Below, piece by piece: positions 16,451-25,616 of a stretch of 64,000 nucleotides of DNA (positions within the stretch are counted from its first letter, which is position 1; the number at the start of each line of letters is the position of its first letter). The DNA comes from Chloroflexota bacterium. GTDB taxonomy: Bacteria > Chloroflexota > Limnocylindria > P2-11E. The stretch is from the NCBI GenBank assembly GCA_005883625.1, contig VBDU01000073.1, forward strand, positions 106,893-170,892. The letters are read 5' to 3'. Made by a program: the position numbers and the translations under genes. The notes under the pieces are model-generated. The model saw only the letters and a list, made by a program, of their open reading frames with translations. It was not told the DNA's origin and did no database searches.

Positions 16451-17806
16451 TCAGCGCGGCATCCCCGGCATTCTTGGCATTCCCGGAAGCCGCGGGAGCC
16501 GGCCGCTCTTGGCGAGCGCGCCCATCTGCTTCATCAGCTTCTTCATCTCGCCGAACTGCTTGATGAGCGCATTCACGTCCGAGACGGTGGTCCCCGACCC
16601 CGCCGCGATCCGCCGGCGCCGCGAGCCGTTGATGATCGTGGGGTCGCCGCGCTCGGCGCGCGTCATCGACGAGATGATCGCCTCGATCCGTCTGAGCTCG
16701 CGCTCCGCCTCGGGGCCTTCCGGGAGCTGCTTCGCGACTCCGCCGAGGCCCGGGATCATCTTCAGGATGTCGCCGAGCGGGCCCATCTTCTTCACCTGCT
16801 GCAGCTGCGCGTAGAAGTCGTCGAATGTGAAGCTCGCGTCGAGGAGCTTGCGCGCCTGCGCCTCCGCCGTCTGCTGGTCGACCGTCTCCTGCGCCCGCTC
16901 GACGAGGGTGAGGATGTCCCCCATCCCGAGGATGCGCTGCGCGAGACGGTCGGGATGGAAGACCTCGATGGCGTCGAGCTTCTCGCCGGTGCCGATGAGC
17001 TTCACCGGGACGCCGGTCACGGCGCGCACCGACAGCGATGCGCCGCCGCGCGCGTCGCCGTCGGCCTTCGCGAGCACGAGGCCGGTGAGCGGCAGTCGCG
17101 CGTGGAAGGCCGTCGCCGCGTCGACCGCGTCCTGTCCCGCCATGGCATCGACCACGAGGAGGACCTCGTGCGGCTTCGTCGTGGCGACCACGCGCTCGAT
17201 CTCCGTCATCATCGCTTCGTCGATGTGGAGCCGCCCCGCGGTGTCCACGATGACGGTGTCGCTCCCCTCGCTCGCGGCGCTCGCGGCGATCGCCGCGGCG
17301 TCCTCGGCGACCCGCGAGGCGTCGACCGCCTTCACCGGAACGCCGAGCTGCTTTCCCAGCGTGACGAGCTGATCGATCGCAGCCGGCCGGTGCACGTCCG
17401 CCGCGACGAGGAGCGGGCGGCGTCCCTGCTTGCGCAGGAGGTTCGCGAGCTTTGCCGCGGTCGTCGTCTTCCCGGACCCTTGCAGGCCCGCGAGCACGAC
17501 GACCGTGGGCGGTCGCTCGGCGCGCACGAGCGGCGTGGCCTCGCTGCCGAGCATCTCGACGAGCGCGTCGTGGACGATCTTCACGACCTGCTGCGCGCCG
17601 GTGATCGACTCGAGCACCTTCGCGCCGAGCGCGCGCTCCCGGACCGTCGCGACGAGCTGACGGACGACCTTGAAGTTCACGTCCGCTTCGAGCAGCGCGA
17701 CGCGGACGTCGCGGAGCGCCTCCTCGAGATCCGCCTCCGTGACGCGCGGGCGCCCGCGGAGGCGCTCGAACGTGACGGTCAGCTTGTCGGAGAGCTGCTC
17801 GAACAT
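16451..17806 (-). CDS. ffh: Signal recognition particle protein Ffh
   Basis: The 451-residue GTPase binds signal peptides on the ribosome and delivers them to FtsY. The N domain is followed by the G domain with VVVLAGLQGSGKTTTAAKLA (P-loop near residue 104), DTAGRLHIDEAMM, VVDAMAGQDAVD and LAKADGDARGG. The C-terminal M domain carries methionine-rich stretches (MGPLGDILKMIPGLGG) and ends in repeated LPGMPRMPGMPR. It lies downstream of the EAL gene and ftsY in the same direction. Confidence 0.97.
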   Translation of the reverse strand: MFEQLSDKLTVTFERLRGRPRVTEADLEEALRDVRVALLEADVNFKVVRQLVATVRERALGAKVLESITGAQQVVKIVHDALVEMLGSEATPLVRAERPPTVVVLAGLQGSGKTTTAAKLANLLRKQGRRPLLVAADVHRPAAIDQLVTLGKQLGVPVKAVDASRVAEDAAAIAASAASEGSDTVIVDTAGRLHIDEAMMTEIERVVATTKPHEVLLVVDAMAGQDAVDAATAFHARLPLTGLVLAKADGDARGGASLSVRAVTGVPVKLIGTGEKLDAIEVFHPDRLAQRILGMGDILTLVERAQETVDQQTAEAQARKLLDASFTFDDFYAQLQQVKKMGPLGDILKMIPGLGGVAKQLPEGPEAERELRRIEAIISSMTRAERGDPTIINGSRRRRIAAGSGTTVSDVNALIKQFGEMKKLMKQMGALAKSGRLPRLPGMPRMPGMPR

Positions 17807-17873
17807 CCCTATCGCAGGAGGCGCGCTATCGCGCGCAGGGGCCCCTGCCCCTGCCCTGCAACCCCCCTTTCAA

Positions 17874-17890
17874 CGTCGGCTTCGCCGACG
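17874..17890. repeat. Short hairpin between the EAL gene and ffh
   Basis: CGTCGGC and GCCGACG flank a TTC loop, a perfect 7-bp stem. On the minus strand it lies just past the EAL gene stop and is followed by TTGAAAGG, so it may be a weak terminator or processing site. A second palindrome, GCAGGGGCCCCTGC at 17835-17848, lies between it and ffh; the same 14-mer occurs at 56507-56520 upstream of tctC. Confidence 0.4.
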
Positions 17891-17910
17891 AGCGTCCGCG
17901 CCGTGTCCGG

Positions 17911-18669
17911 TCACGCGTCCTTCTGCCGCGAGAGGAGCGTGCGGAGCTCGCCGGGCGCGACCTCGGGGCCGTAGAGGTAGCCCTGCACGATCTCCACGCC
18001 GAGGCCGTGCAGGGCCGCTTCCTGCTCGGGCGTCTCGACGGAATCGGCGACGACGCGGGCGCCCGTCGATCGGGAGGCCCCGACGACCGCCTTGATGGCG
18101 TTCGCGTTCTTGAAGACCTCCTTCGAGACGGGAAACGGGACCTTCTGCGTGTCGAAGGTGAGGTTCGCAGGCGCCCGCGAGCCGAAGATGAGCTCCTCCG
18201 AGGCGAGGCGCACGCCGAGCGCGCGGATCGCCACGAGCCGTTCGACCAGCGCGGAGTCGGAGAGGGACCCGCGCGGCGTCTCGAGCTCGATCCAGCGGGG
18301 ATCGACGCCGGTCTCGGCAAGACCGCGGAAGACGACGTCGACCGCGTCCGGCCGCTGGAGTGTGCGGCCCCAGATGTTCGTCGCGACCAACGGGACCTCG
18401 ACGCCGTCCTCGCGCCACTTCATGAGCTGCGCGCACGCCGCGCGCACGACCCAGCGATCGAACTCCGCGTGGAGGCCGCCCTTCTCGACGAGCGGGATGA
18501 TCTCCGAGGGCCCGATCAGCCCGTAGATCGGGTGAGGCCAGCGCACGAACGCCTCGACGCCCTGGAGCGTCCCGTCCGCCACCCGGACCTGCGGCTGGAA
18601 GTGCAGCGTCAGGAAGCTGCTCTCGATCGTCCGCTTCAGATCGGCGGGACGAAGCTGGAGTGTGGCCAT
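17911..18669 (-). CDS. Degenerate EAL domain protein
   Basis: A 252-residue EAL-type domain without other domains. LTLHFQPQVRVADGTLQGVE and FVRWPHPIYGLIGPSEIIPL fit the family, as do ATNIWGRTLQ and QGYLYGPEV at the end. Catalytic positions are altered: EAL reads EAF, the metal-binding DDFGTG loop reads SEELIFG, and the KID region reads KVPFP. Loss of cyclic-di-GMP phosphodiesterase activity is likely, so it may act as a binding or signalling module. Its ATG overlaps the ftsY stop by one base, so it is expressed within the ftsY-ffh operon. Confidence 0.85.
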   Translation of the reverse strand: MATLQLRPADLKRTIESSFLTLHFQPQVRVADGTLQGVEAFVRWPHPIYGLIGPSEIIPLVEKGGLHAEFDRWVVRAACAQLMKWREDGVEVPLVATNIWGRTLQRPDAVDVVFRGLAETGVDPRWIELETPRGSLSDSALVERLVAIRALGVRLASEELIFGSRAPANLTFDTQKVPFPVSKEVFKNANAIKAVVGASRSTGARVVADSVETPEQEAALHGLGVEIVQGYLYGPEVAPGELRTLLSRQKDA

Positions 18670-19577
18670 CAGCCGGAGTATGCCGCCGGGAGCAGCGCAT
18701 CGACGAACTTCCGCGCGTCCATTGGTACGAGATCGTCCGCCTTCTCGCCCACGCCCAGGAACTTCACAGGCAGCTTGAGCTCGTGCGCGATCGCGAAGAC
18801 CGCGCCGCCCTTCGCCGTCCCATCGAGCTTCGTGACCACGATCCCGGTGACGGCCGCGGTCGCCGTGAACTGTCGCGCCTGCTGGATCGCGTTCTGCCCC
18901 GCCGTCCCGTCGAGCACGAGGAGGACCTCGTCGGGGGCGCCCGAGCGAGCGCGCCCGGTCACGCGCACGATCTTCGCGAGCTCCTCCATGAGCTGACCCT
19001 TCGTGTGGAGCCGGCCCGCGGTGTCGGCGATGACCGTGGTATTCCCGCGGGCGCTCGCCGCGTTCACCGCGTCGAACACGACCGCCGCGGGATCGCCCTC
19101 GGGCTTTCCGGTCACGATGGGCACGGCGACGCGCTCGGCCCAGCGCTCGAGCTGCTCGGTCGCCGCCGCGCGGAAGGTGTCCGCCGCCGCGAGCAGTGGC
19201 CGCTCGCCCGCGTCCTTCAGGCGCTTCGCGAGCTTTGCGGCCGTCGTCGTCTTTCCGCTCCCGTTCACACCGACGACGAGGACGACGCGGGGCATCGCGC
19301 CGTCACCACGGAGCGCGGTGTCCCCGGCGAGCGCGCCGACGAGCGTCTCGCGCACGGCGTCGAGGAGCTTCGGCACGGTCGTGACCTCCGCGGTCGCGAC
19401 GAGGTCCCGCACCTGCGCCATGAGCGGGTCGACGAGTGACACGGAGAGATCCGCACGCAGCAGCCCCTCTTCGAGCGCGTCGAGCCACTCCGGCGTGACC
19501 TTCTCCTCGCGTCCGCGCCCGAAGAGGCGCGCGAGGAAGCCGGTGCGCGTCTTCTCGAGACCGGAGTCGAGGGTCAC
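18669..19577 (-). CDS. ftsY: Signal recognition particle receptor FtsY
   Basis: The 302-residue receptor GTPase docks SRP-ribosome complexes at the membrane. Motifs include VGVNGSGKTTTAAKLAKRL, AADTFRAAATEQLERWAERV, VIADTAGRLHTKGQLMEEL, VLDGTAGQNA, TKLDGTAKGG and the C-terminal LPVKFLGVGEKADDL. The long acidic A domain of E. coli FtsY is missing, as in most Gram-positive and Chloroflexota homologs. Start is GTG. It lies 15 nt after smc, a common smc-ftsY pairing. Confidence 0.97.
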   Translation of the reverse strand: MTLDSGLEKTRTGFLARLFGRGREEKVTPEWLDALEEGLLRADLSVSLVDPLMAQVRDLVATAEVTTVPKLLDAVRETLVGALAGDTALRGDGAMPRVVLVVGVNGSGKTTTAAKLAKRLKDAGERPLLAAADTFRAAATEQLERWAERVAVPIVTGKPEGDPAAVVFDAVNAASARGNTTVIADTAGRLHTKGQLMEELAKIVRVTGRARSGAPDEVLLVLDGTAGQNAIQQARQFTATAAVTGIVVTKLDGTAKGGAVFAIAHELKLPVKFLGVGEKADDLVPMDARKFVDALLPAAYSG

Positions 19578-19592
19578 GCGCCCAGTGTGCGG

Positions 19593-22500
19593 TCAGCCCG
19601 CGCGCACCGCGTCGAGCTCCGAGAGCCGGAGCGAGATCACCTTCGAGACGCCGCCCTCGTCCATCGAGACGCCGTAGAGCATGTCGGCCGCCTCGATCGT
19701 CCCGCGGTTGTGCGTGATGACGACGAACTGCGTGCGGTCGGTGAGCTCGCGCAGCGCCTGCGTGAAGCGGCCGACGTTGCGCTCGTCGAGCGCCGCATCG
19801 ACTTCGTCGAGCACGCAGAACGGCGCGGGTCGTACGCGGAGGATGGCCAGGAGAAGCGCCGTCGCGGTGAGCGCGCGCTCGCCGCCCGACAGCTGCGCCA
19901 GGCTGCCGATCCGCTTGCCCGGCGGTCGCGCGTAGATGTCGATGCCGGGCTCCTCGGGATCCTCGCTCGTGCGCAGCGAGGCCTGCCCGCCGTTGAACAG
20001 GCGCTGGAAGAAGAGGCCGAACTCGCGGTCGACGGCCTGGAGCGTCGCGCTGAACTGCTCGGCGATCGTTCTCGCGAGCTCGTCGGAGAGCGCGCGCAGA
20101 TCGCGCATCGCGCGCTCGAGATCCGACTTTTGTGTCGAGAGGAAGCTGTGGCGCTCGCCGATCTCGCCGAGCTCGGTCGCGGCGAGCGGGTTCACCGGCT
20201 CGAGCGCGATGAGCCGGCGGCGCAGTCGCTGCAGCGCGGCGAGCGTGCTCGTCTTCTCCTTCTCCTCCGGCTCCCCGTCGAGCGCGATCGTCGACGGATC
20301 CGGCAGCGGCTCGTCCTCGGCGAGACCGAGCTCGGCGCGGACCTGCTCCTCGAGCAGTCGCAGCCCACCCGCGGCGCGCTCCTCCTCGACGGCGAGCTTG
20401 CCCCGCTCGCCACGCAGCTCCGCCAGACGCTCGCGCGCCTTCGCCAGACGCTGCTCCTGCTCCCGGCGCGATCCCTCCGCGGCGAGCGCGCGCTCGCGCG
20501 CGAGCTCCGCCGAACGACGCGCGTCGCGCGCGTCCGCCGTTGCCTTGCCCAGCGCCGCCTGCGCGGCCTCCAGCCGCGAGCGTGCGTCACGCTCTTGCGA
20601 GGCCAGAGCGCGAAGGCGCTCTTCCTCGTCGGCGAGGCGCTGCTCGGAAGCGCCGACCTGCTCGTCAAGCGTGTCGCGCAGGCGGACGTCCGATGCGCGG
20701 CGCTCCTCGCTCGTCGCCGCCTCGAGCCGCGCGTCCTCGGCCTGCCGGCTCGCCGCGTTGTGCGCCTCGACCGCAGTCTGCTCCGCCCGCTCGGCGACCG
20801 CGAACGCGTCAGCGGCGCTCGCGCGTGCGGAGGCCGCGGCATCCCGTTCGCGGGCGAGCTTGTCGCGCCGCCCGAGAACGTCGACACGCTCGCGCTCGAC
20901 CGCCGAGGCGCTCGCCTCGCGCGCGCGCACGAGATCACGGACGTCCGCTTCGGCGGTCGCGAGCTCGTCCGCGGCGCGCTCGGCCTCGCTGCGCCCGCGC
21001 TGGGCGATGGCCAGGCGCTCTTCATCCCCCGCGAGCCGCCGTTCGGCCTCGACGCGCTGTTCCTGCACGATCGCACGCGCGCGCTCGGCCGCCGCCAGTT
21101 CGTCGCGCAGGCGCGAGGCCATCGCGCGGAGCTGCGCAGCCGCGTCGCGCTCGGCGCGCGCGCGTGGCTCGACGAGGCGCACCAGTCCCGGCAGCACGAG
21201 CAGTCCGCTCGGCGCGACGACGGCACCCGATCGCAGCGTCGTCGCCGCCGCGAGCGCGGTCGCGTCGTCGGGTGCGACGAAGAGCGCGACGCCGTCGGCA
21301 ACGCGGCGGCAGCCTTTCGGGACCGTGGCCTTCGCGAGATCGTCCGGCGCTCGTTCGGGCGCCGCCAGCGACGCGCCGAGCGCGGCGCGCACCGCATCGG
21401 TGTCGGCGATGCGGTCGCCGAGCCAGGCGAAGCCCTTTGGCAGTGCCGCTCGCTCGCCCGCGGAGTCCCGCGCCTTCAGCTCCGCCTCGGCGCGCTCGAC
21501 CGCCTCGCCGAGCGCCGCGATCTGACCGCGCAGGAGGGCGAGGTCGCCGTCGATGCGTTGAAGCTCGTTGCGCGCGGCCCCGGCCCGCTCCGCAGCGGCT
21601 TCGGCCGTGCGCGCGGACTCCGCGACGGCATCGCGCGCCCGCTCCAGCTCCGAGGCGATCCGGCCACGCTCCCGCTCGCGCTCGGCGCGCTCGCGCGTGA
21701 GCGAGGCCGCCGTGGACGCGAGCTCTTCGTCGCGGGCGAGGAGCGAGCGCTCCTCGTCGCCCAGCCGGATCTCGTCGCTCTCGCGGAGCAGATGCGCGCG
21801 CTCGGCCTCGACGCGCGCGGCACGTGCCTCCGCGAGCGCGACGCGCGTGCGCGACGCGTCCTCCTCGGCGACACGGGCGGCGTCGGCGAACTCGCGCGCG
21901 CGTCGCGCCCCCGCGGCGGCTTCCGCGTCGACACGGCCTCGGCGTTCGCGCAAGGTCGCGAGCTCCGCGGGGAGGGCCGCGAGCGACGCGCCGGTCCGCT
22001 GGCGTTCGGCGGCGATCGCCGCGAGGCTCGCCTCGAGCGCGGCCACGCGCTCGCGGACGCCCGCCTCGGCGGATGCCGCGTCCGCCGACGCGATGCGGCG
22101 GCGCTCCTCTTCTTCGCGCGCGGCGAGGAGCTCCTCCTCGGTGCCGGCGGTCGCGGACTCGCCCTCCCGCACGTAGTCGTCGAGGCGGTCGATCTCGCGG
22201 TCGACGCCCACGATCCTCGCCGCGAGCTCCGCCCGCTGCTCGGCCGTGTTGCCGAACGACGCGCGATACCAGCGGAGCGCGCGCCGGCGCAGCTCGGCAC
22301 GGATCGTCTCGTACTCCGTCCACTTCGCCGCCTGCTCGCGCAGCGCCTCCACGCGCGGGCCGATCTCGCGGAGGATGTCGTTCACGCGGACGAGCTCCGT
22401 TTCCGAGAGCTTCATCCGCTGAAGCGCTTCCTCTCGTCGCAGCTGCAACCGCCGGGTCCCGGAGGCCTCCTCGATGACGGTGCGCCGATCGGCGGGGCGC

Positions 22501-23003
22501 AGGGCGAGGATCTGATCGGTGAGACCCTGGCCCACGACGACGAAGGCGTTGTCGGCCAGATTCGCGCCGGCGAGAAGGTCCTGCAGATCGCGGAGCCGGA
22601 CGCGGGACCGGTTCACCAGATACTCGGCTTCACCGTTCCGGTAGAGACGGCGCCCGACCTCGACCTCTTCGAAGGGGATCGGAAGTCGGCGCGACGAGTT
22701 GTCGAGCTGCATGATCGCCTCCGCCATTCCGAGCGCCTTCCGGCTCTCGCTCCCCCCGAAGATGAGCTCCTCGTTGCGCTTCGCGCGCAAGATGCGCGCG
22801 TTGTTCTCGCCGAGCGCCCAGCGAATCCCATCAACGATGTTCGTCTTGCCGGAACCGTTCGGGCCAATGATCGCGGTGATCCCCGGGGCGAACTCGAGGT
22901 GCGTTTTGTGTACGAATGACTTGAAGCCCGTGAGATCCAGCGTCTTCAGAACGGCGTTCGGTGCGCCGACGCCGCCGTCGATGACCTTCAGGTCGTCGCT
23001 CAT
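19593..23003 (-). CDS. smc: Chromosome segregation protein SMC
   Basis: The 1136-residue SMC ATPase compacts and segregates chromosomes with ScpA/ScpB. The N-terminal head has FKSFVHKTHLEF and the Walker A PGITAIIGPNGSGKTNIVDG near residue 43. Long Glu/Arg/Ala-rich coiled coils (about 170-480 and 660-980) flank a hinge near 500-650. The C-terminal head has the ABC signature LSGGERALTATALL and the Walker B PFCVLDEVDAALDE. The ATG at 23003 overlaps the rnc stop (ATGA). Confidence 0.97.
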   Translation of the reverse strand: MSDDLKVIDGGVGAPNAVLKTLDLTGFKSFVHKTHLEFAPGITAIIGPNGSGKTNIVDGIRWALGENNARILRAKRNEELIFGGSESRKALGMAEAIMQLDNSSRRLPIPFEEVEVGRRLYRNGEAEYLVNRSRVRLRDLQDLLAGANLADNAFVVVGQGLTDQILALRPADRRTVIEEASGTRRLQLRREEALQRMKLSETELVRVNDILREIGPRVEALREQAAKWTEYETIRAELRRRALRWYRASFGNTAEQRAELAARIVGVDREIDRLDDYVREGESATAGTEEELLAAREEEERRRIASADAASAEAGVRERVAALEASLAAIAAERQRTGASLAALPAELATLRERRGRVDAEAAAGARRAREFADAARVAEEDASRTRVALAEARAARVEAERAHLLRESDEIRLGDEERSLLARDEELASTAASLTRERAERERERGRIASELERARDAVAESARTAEAAAERAGAARNELQRIDGDLALLRGQIAALGEAVERAEAELKARDSAGERAALPKGFAWLGDRIADTDAVRAALGASLAAPERAPDDLAKATVPKGCRRVADGVALFVAPDDATALAAATTLRSGAVVAPSGLLVLPGLVRLVEPRARAERDAAAQLRAMASRLRDELAAAERARAIVQEQRVEAERRLAGDEERLAIAQRGRSEAERAADELATAEADVRDLVRAREASASAVERERVDVLGRRDKLARERDAAASARASAADAFAVAERAEQTAVEAHNAASRQAEDARLEAATSEERRASDVRLRDTLDEQVGASEQRLADEEERLRALASQERDARSRLEAAQAALGKATADARDARRSAELARERALAAEGSRREQEQRLAKARERLAELRGERGKLAVEEERAAGGLRLLEEQVRAELGLAEDEPLPDPSTIALDGEPEEKEKTSTLAALQRLRRRLIALEPVNPLAATELGEIGERHSFLSTQKSDLERAMRDLRALSDELARTIAEQFSATLQAVDREFGLFFQRLFNGGQASLRTSEDPEEPGIDIYARPPGKRIGSLAQLSGGERALTATALLLAILRVRPAPFCVLDEVDAALDERNVGRFTQALRELTDRTQFVVITHNRGTIEAADMLYGVSMDEGGVSKVISLRLSELDAVRAG

Positions 23004-23680
23004 TTCGTCACGACCTCGAGGAGCTTCTGCGCCGCCGCCTCTTCGGCCGCGCGCTTCGACGGACCGGTCCCCTGCGCCACGTTGCCGGCGACCGCGACCT
23101 CCACGACGAAATCGCGGCGATGCTCCGGCCCCGTCACCGAGAGCGTGCGGTACATCGGAAGCGGATGGCGCTCGGCCTGCGCCCATTCCTGCAGCGCGGC
23201 CTTCGGCGAGCGCCGCGTCAGCGTCGCGGTCGCGGCGATCGCATCGCCCATCGTCCGCCGCACGACCTGGCGCGCCTCGTCGAGCCCGCCCTCGAGATAG
23301 ACCGCGCCGACGACGGACTCGTACAGGCTGGCGGCGAGGCCCGCACGCTGACGCCCGCCGGTCTCCTCCTCGCCACGCCCGAGCCGCGCGCGCTCGGGCA
23401 GCCCGAGACGTCGACCGACGTCGGCGAGCGCCGCCGACGAGACGAGCGCCGCGCGCAGCGCCGTGAGCTCGCCCTCGGTCGCGTCCGGGAACCGGCGGAA
23501 CAGCTCCTCCCCCACTACGAGGTCGACGACGGCGTCGCCGAGGAACTCGAGGCGCTCGAAATCGCGCGCGTCCGCCTCCGCCGTGTGCTCGTGCAGGTAC
23601 GAGCTGTGCGTCAGCGCGTTCAGCAGGAGCGCATCGTCACGGAACCGGTAGCCGGCGATCTCGCTCGTGATCTCCTCCAT
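23000..23680 (-). CDS. rnc: Ribonuclease III
   Basis: The 226-residue enzyme cleaves double-stranded RNA, including rRNA precursors. The nuclease signature ERLEFLGDAVVDLVV is near residue 42, with LAASLYESVVGAVYLEGG after it. The C-terminal double-stranded RNA-binding domain shows PKAALQEWAQAE, and GPSKRAAEEAAAQKLLE at the end. The ATG at 23680 was preferred to a TTG three codons upstream. It is coupled to smc. Confidence 0.96.
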   Translation of the reverse strand: MEEITSEIAGYRFRDDALLLNALTHSSYLHEHTAEADARDFERLEFLGDAVVDLVVGEELFRRFPDATEGELTALRAALVSSAALADVGRRLGLPERARLGRGEEETGGRQRAGLAASLYESVVGAVYLEGGLDEARQVVRRTMGDAIAATATLTRRSPKAALQEWAQAERHPLPMYRTLSVTGPEHRRDFVVEVAVAGNVAQGTGPSKRAAEEAAAQKLLEVVTK

Positions 23681-23690
23681 AGATAGCAAA

Positions 23691-23718
23691 GAGGCAGGGG
23701 CTCTAGCGCCCCTGCCTC
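23691..23718 (-). terminator. Hairpin terminator between acpP and rnc
   Basis: GAGGCAGGGGC and its perfect complement GCCCCTGCCTC flank a 6-nt loop. On the minus strand the stem is followed at once by TTTGCT, a short T-run. It lies in the 71-bp gap between acpP and rnc and probably ends or attenuates transcription from acpP before the rnc-smc operon; the short T-run suggests partial read-through. Confidence 0.7.
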
Positions 23719-23751
23719 CCCTTCTTGCGCGCGTGACGTGTGCCGCGTTCG

Positions 23752-23997
23752 CTAAGCGACGTGCTCCTCGATGTATTCCTGCGCGTCCCCGACCGTCTTG
23801 ATCTTTTCGGCGTCGTCGTCCGAGATCTCCATCCCGAACTCTTCCTCGAGGCTCATGATCAGCTCGACCAGGTCGAGCGAGTCAGCGTTCAGATCGTCCA
23901 CGAACGAGGCCTCAGGCTTCACATCGCCTTCGTCCACGCCGAGCTGCTCGACGATGATCTTCTTGAGGCGCTCGTAGGTGTTTCCCTGCGCCAACAC
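23752..23997 (-). CDS. acpP: Acyl carrier protein
   Basis: An 81-residue ACP that carries growing acyl chains on a phosphopantetheine arm. The attachment serine is in [19 protein letters not shown] near residue 40, and [20 protein letters not shown] is typical of helices III-IV. An AGGAGG lies three bases before the GTG at 23997 and six before a TTG at 23994; the spacing favours TTG. It is separated from the fabD-fabF-fabG cluster by about 15 kb. Confidence 0.97.
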   Translation of the reverse strand: MLAQGNTYERLKKIIVEQLGVDEGDVKPEASFVDDLNADSLDLVELIMSLEEEFGMEISDDDAEKIKTVGDAQEYIEEHVA

Positions 23998-24095
23998 TTA
24001 CCTCCTCCGCCGCGCGACCTCCCGTCCGCCCCGGACAGGTCGGCGCAAGTGTCACGGCGAGCCGTCAGGCCGTCAATCCTTGTCCAGGTCGTCGT

Positions 24096-24563
24096 TCAGG
24101 TCGTCCCGGCCGAGCCCTGCCTCCCTCGCTCCCTCTCTTCCCGTCCGCTCTGTTCGCCGACGGCCGTGGCGAGCACGCCGTTGACGAACTTCGGCGACGC
24201 CTCGGAGCCGAACATCCGCGCGAGCTCCACCGCCTCGTCGATGATGACGGCCGCGGGCGCGTCCCCGGAGACCCGCAGCTCGTACAGCGCGATCCGGAGG
24301 ATGTTCCGATCGATCCGCGCCATCTGGTCGATCGGGAACTCCGGCGCCAGCGCCGCGATCTCCGCGTCGAGCTCCTTGCGGTGCGCGAGGACGCCCGCCA
24401 CGAGGTCCCAGGCGAAGGCCGCCGCCTCCTCCGTCAGGCCGGCCCGGAACGCGCCACGGTCGTGCGTTTCGCGCGGGTCGGCGCGGTTGAAGTCGATCTC
24501 GAACAGCGTCTGCAGCGCGAGCCGACGCGCCGGATGGCGGCCACCGCGCGGCGGTCGCTGCAT
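24096..24563 (-). CDS. nusB: Transcription antitermination factor NusB
   Basis: A 155-residue NusB, which with NusE/S10 promotes processive rRNA transcription. RRLALQTLFEIDF at the N-terminus and IDQMARIDRNILRIALYEL, VIIDEAVELARMFGSEASPKFVNGVL are diagnostic. The C-terminal tail is unusually Arg/Glu-rich (GREERERGRQG). It is downstream of plsX, separated by a GC-rich palindrome that touches its first codons. Confidence 0.94.
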   Translation of the reverse strand: MQRPPRGGRHPARRLALQTLFEIDFNRADPRETHDRGAFRAGLTEEAAAFAWDLVAGVLAHRKELDAEIAALAPEFPIDQMARIDRNILRIALYELRVSGDAPAAVIIDEAVELARMFGSEASPKFVNGVLATAVGEQSGREERERGRQGSAGTT

Positions 24564-24571
24564 GCGCCGCT

Positions 24572-24600
24572 CCGGGGGCCGGGGGGCGGAGCCGCCCGAC
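24572..24600. repeat. GC-rich palindrome between plsX and nusB
   Basis: The sequence GGGGGCCGGGGGGCGGAGCC with a GCCCGA end matches the dispersed family. It fills nearly all of the 41-bp plsX-nusB gap and would put a hairpin just before the nusB start on the minus-strand transcript. Confidence 0.6.
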
Positions 24601-24604
24601 TCAC

Positions 24605-25600
24605 CTACGCCGCCGACGCCACGCCCTCGCCGATGACGTTCACGAGACCGGTCGCGACCGCGCGCTCCGCGACGATGATCGCCCAGCGCATCATCGGCGC
24701 CCGGGCGCGTCCGTGCGTGACCACGGAGACGCCGGCGACGCCGAGGAGCGGCGCGGAGACGTACGGGTCGTAGTCCATGCGGCCGCGGAACGTCCGCAGG
24801 CCGGGCAGCGCGACGATCGCGGCGACCTTGCCGAGGACGCCGCCGAAGATGTCGTTCCGGATGCCTTCGACGAACACGTCGACGACGCCCTCCATGCCCT
24901 TCGCGAGCACGTTGCCGGTGAAGCCGTCGGTCACGCAGATGTCGGTCACCCCCCGAATGACGTCCCGGCCTTCGATATTCCCGTAGAAGTGGATGTCGTG
25001 CGCGCCCGAAAGGAGCGCGTGCGCCGCTTGCTGCATGCGCCCGCCCTTCTCGGGCTCTTCGCCGACGTTGATGAGGCCCACGCTCGGGCTCGCGACGCCG
25101 TGCACGCGCTCCATGAATCGCGAGGCCATGCGCGCGAACTGAAGGATGTTGTGCTCGTCCGCGTCCATCGTCGCGCCGGCGTCGAGGAGGCACGCGGGCT
25201 TCCCTCGCGAAGTCGGCAGCATCCCACAGAGCGCGGGGCGGTCGATGCCGCGGATCCGGCCGAGCGTCATGAGCGCGGCGGCCATCGTCGCGCCAGTGTT
25301 GCCGGCCGAGACGACCGCGTCCGCGTCACCGGTCTTCACCATCACGGTCGCAACGCCGATCGACGTGTCACCCCGCCGACGAAGCGCGTTGGCCGGATGC
25401 TCGTCCATCGCGACGACGTCGCGCGCGTCGCGGACCGCGATGCCCTCGCGCTCCGTCGCGCCGAGCGCGCGCCGCAGCACGTCCTCGCGGCCGACGAGCA
25501 CGAGGTCAGCCGGTCCGCCCTTCTCGCGATATGACAGCGCGCCCCGGACGATCTCGTCCGGGGCGTGGTCGCCGCCCATTGCGTCGACGGCGATCCTCAT
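24605..25600 (-). CDS. plsX: Phosphate acyltransferase PlsX
   Basis: A 331-residue enzyme that makes acyl-phosphate from acyl-ACP, the first step of phospholipid synthesis through PlsX-PlsY. MRIAVDAMGGDHAPDEIVRG starts the protein; VVSAGNTGATMAAAL, RPALCGMLPT, VGLINVGEEPEKG and CVTDGFTGNVLAKGMEG follow. It lies just after rpmF, the usual yceD-rpmF-plsX order. Confidence 0.97.
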   Translation of the reverse strand: MRIAVDAMGGDHAPDEIVRGALSYREKGGPADLVLVGREDVLRRALGATEREGIAVRDARDVVAMDEHPANALRRRGDTSIGVATVMVKTGDADAVVSAGNTGATMAAALMTLGRIRGIDRPALCGMLPTSRGKPACLLDAGATMDADEHNILQFARMASRFMERVHGVASPSVGLINVGEEPEKGGRMQQAAHALLSGAHDIHFYGNIEGRDVIRGVTDICVTDGFTGNVLAKGMEGVVDVFVEGIRNDIFGGVLGKVAAIVALPGLRTFRGRMDYDPYVSAPLLGVAGVSVVTHGRARAPMMRWAIIVAERAVATGLVNVIGEGVASAA

Positions 25601-25616
25601 TCCGGTACCGCGGAGG

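Noticed and set aside
19587-22919. A very long plus-strand open frame opposite smc
   Set aside because: It is a mirror of the high-GC codon usage of smc; the protein is Arg/Ala/Glu/Leu low-complexity with no domain, and SMC is certain on the other strand.
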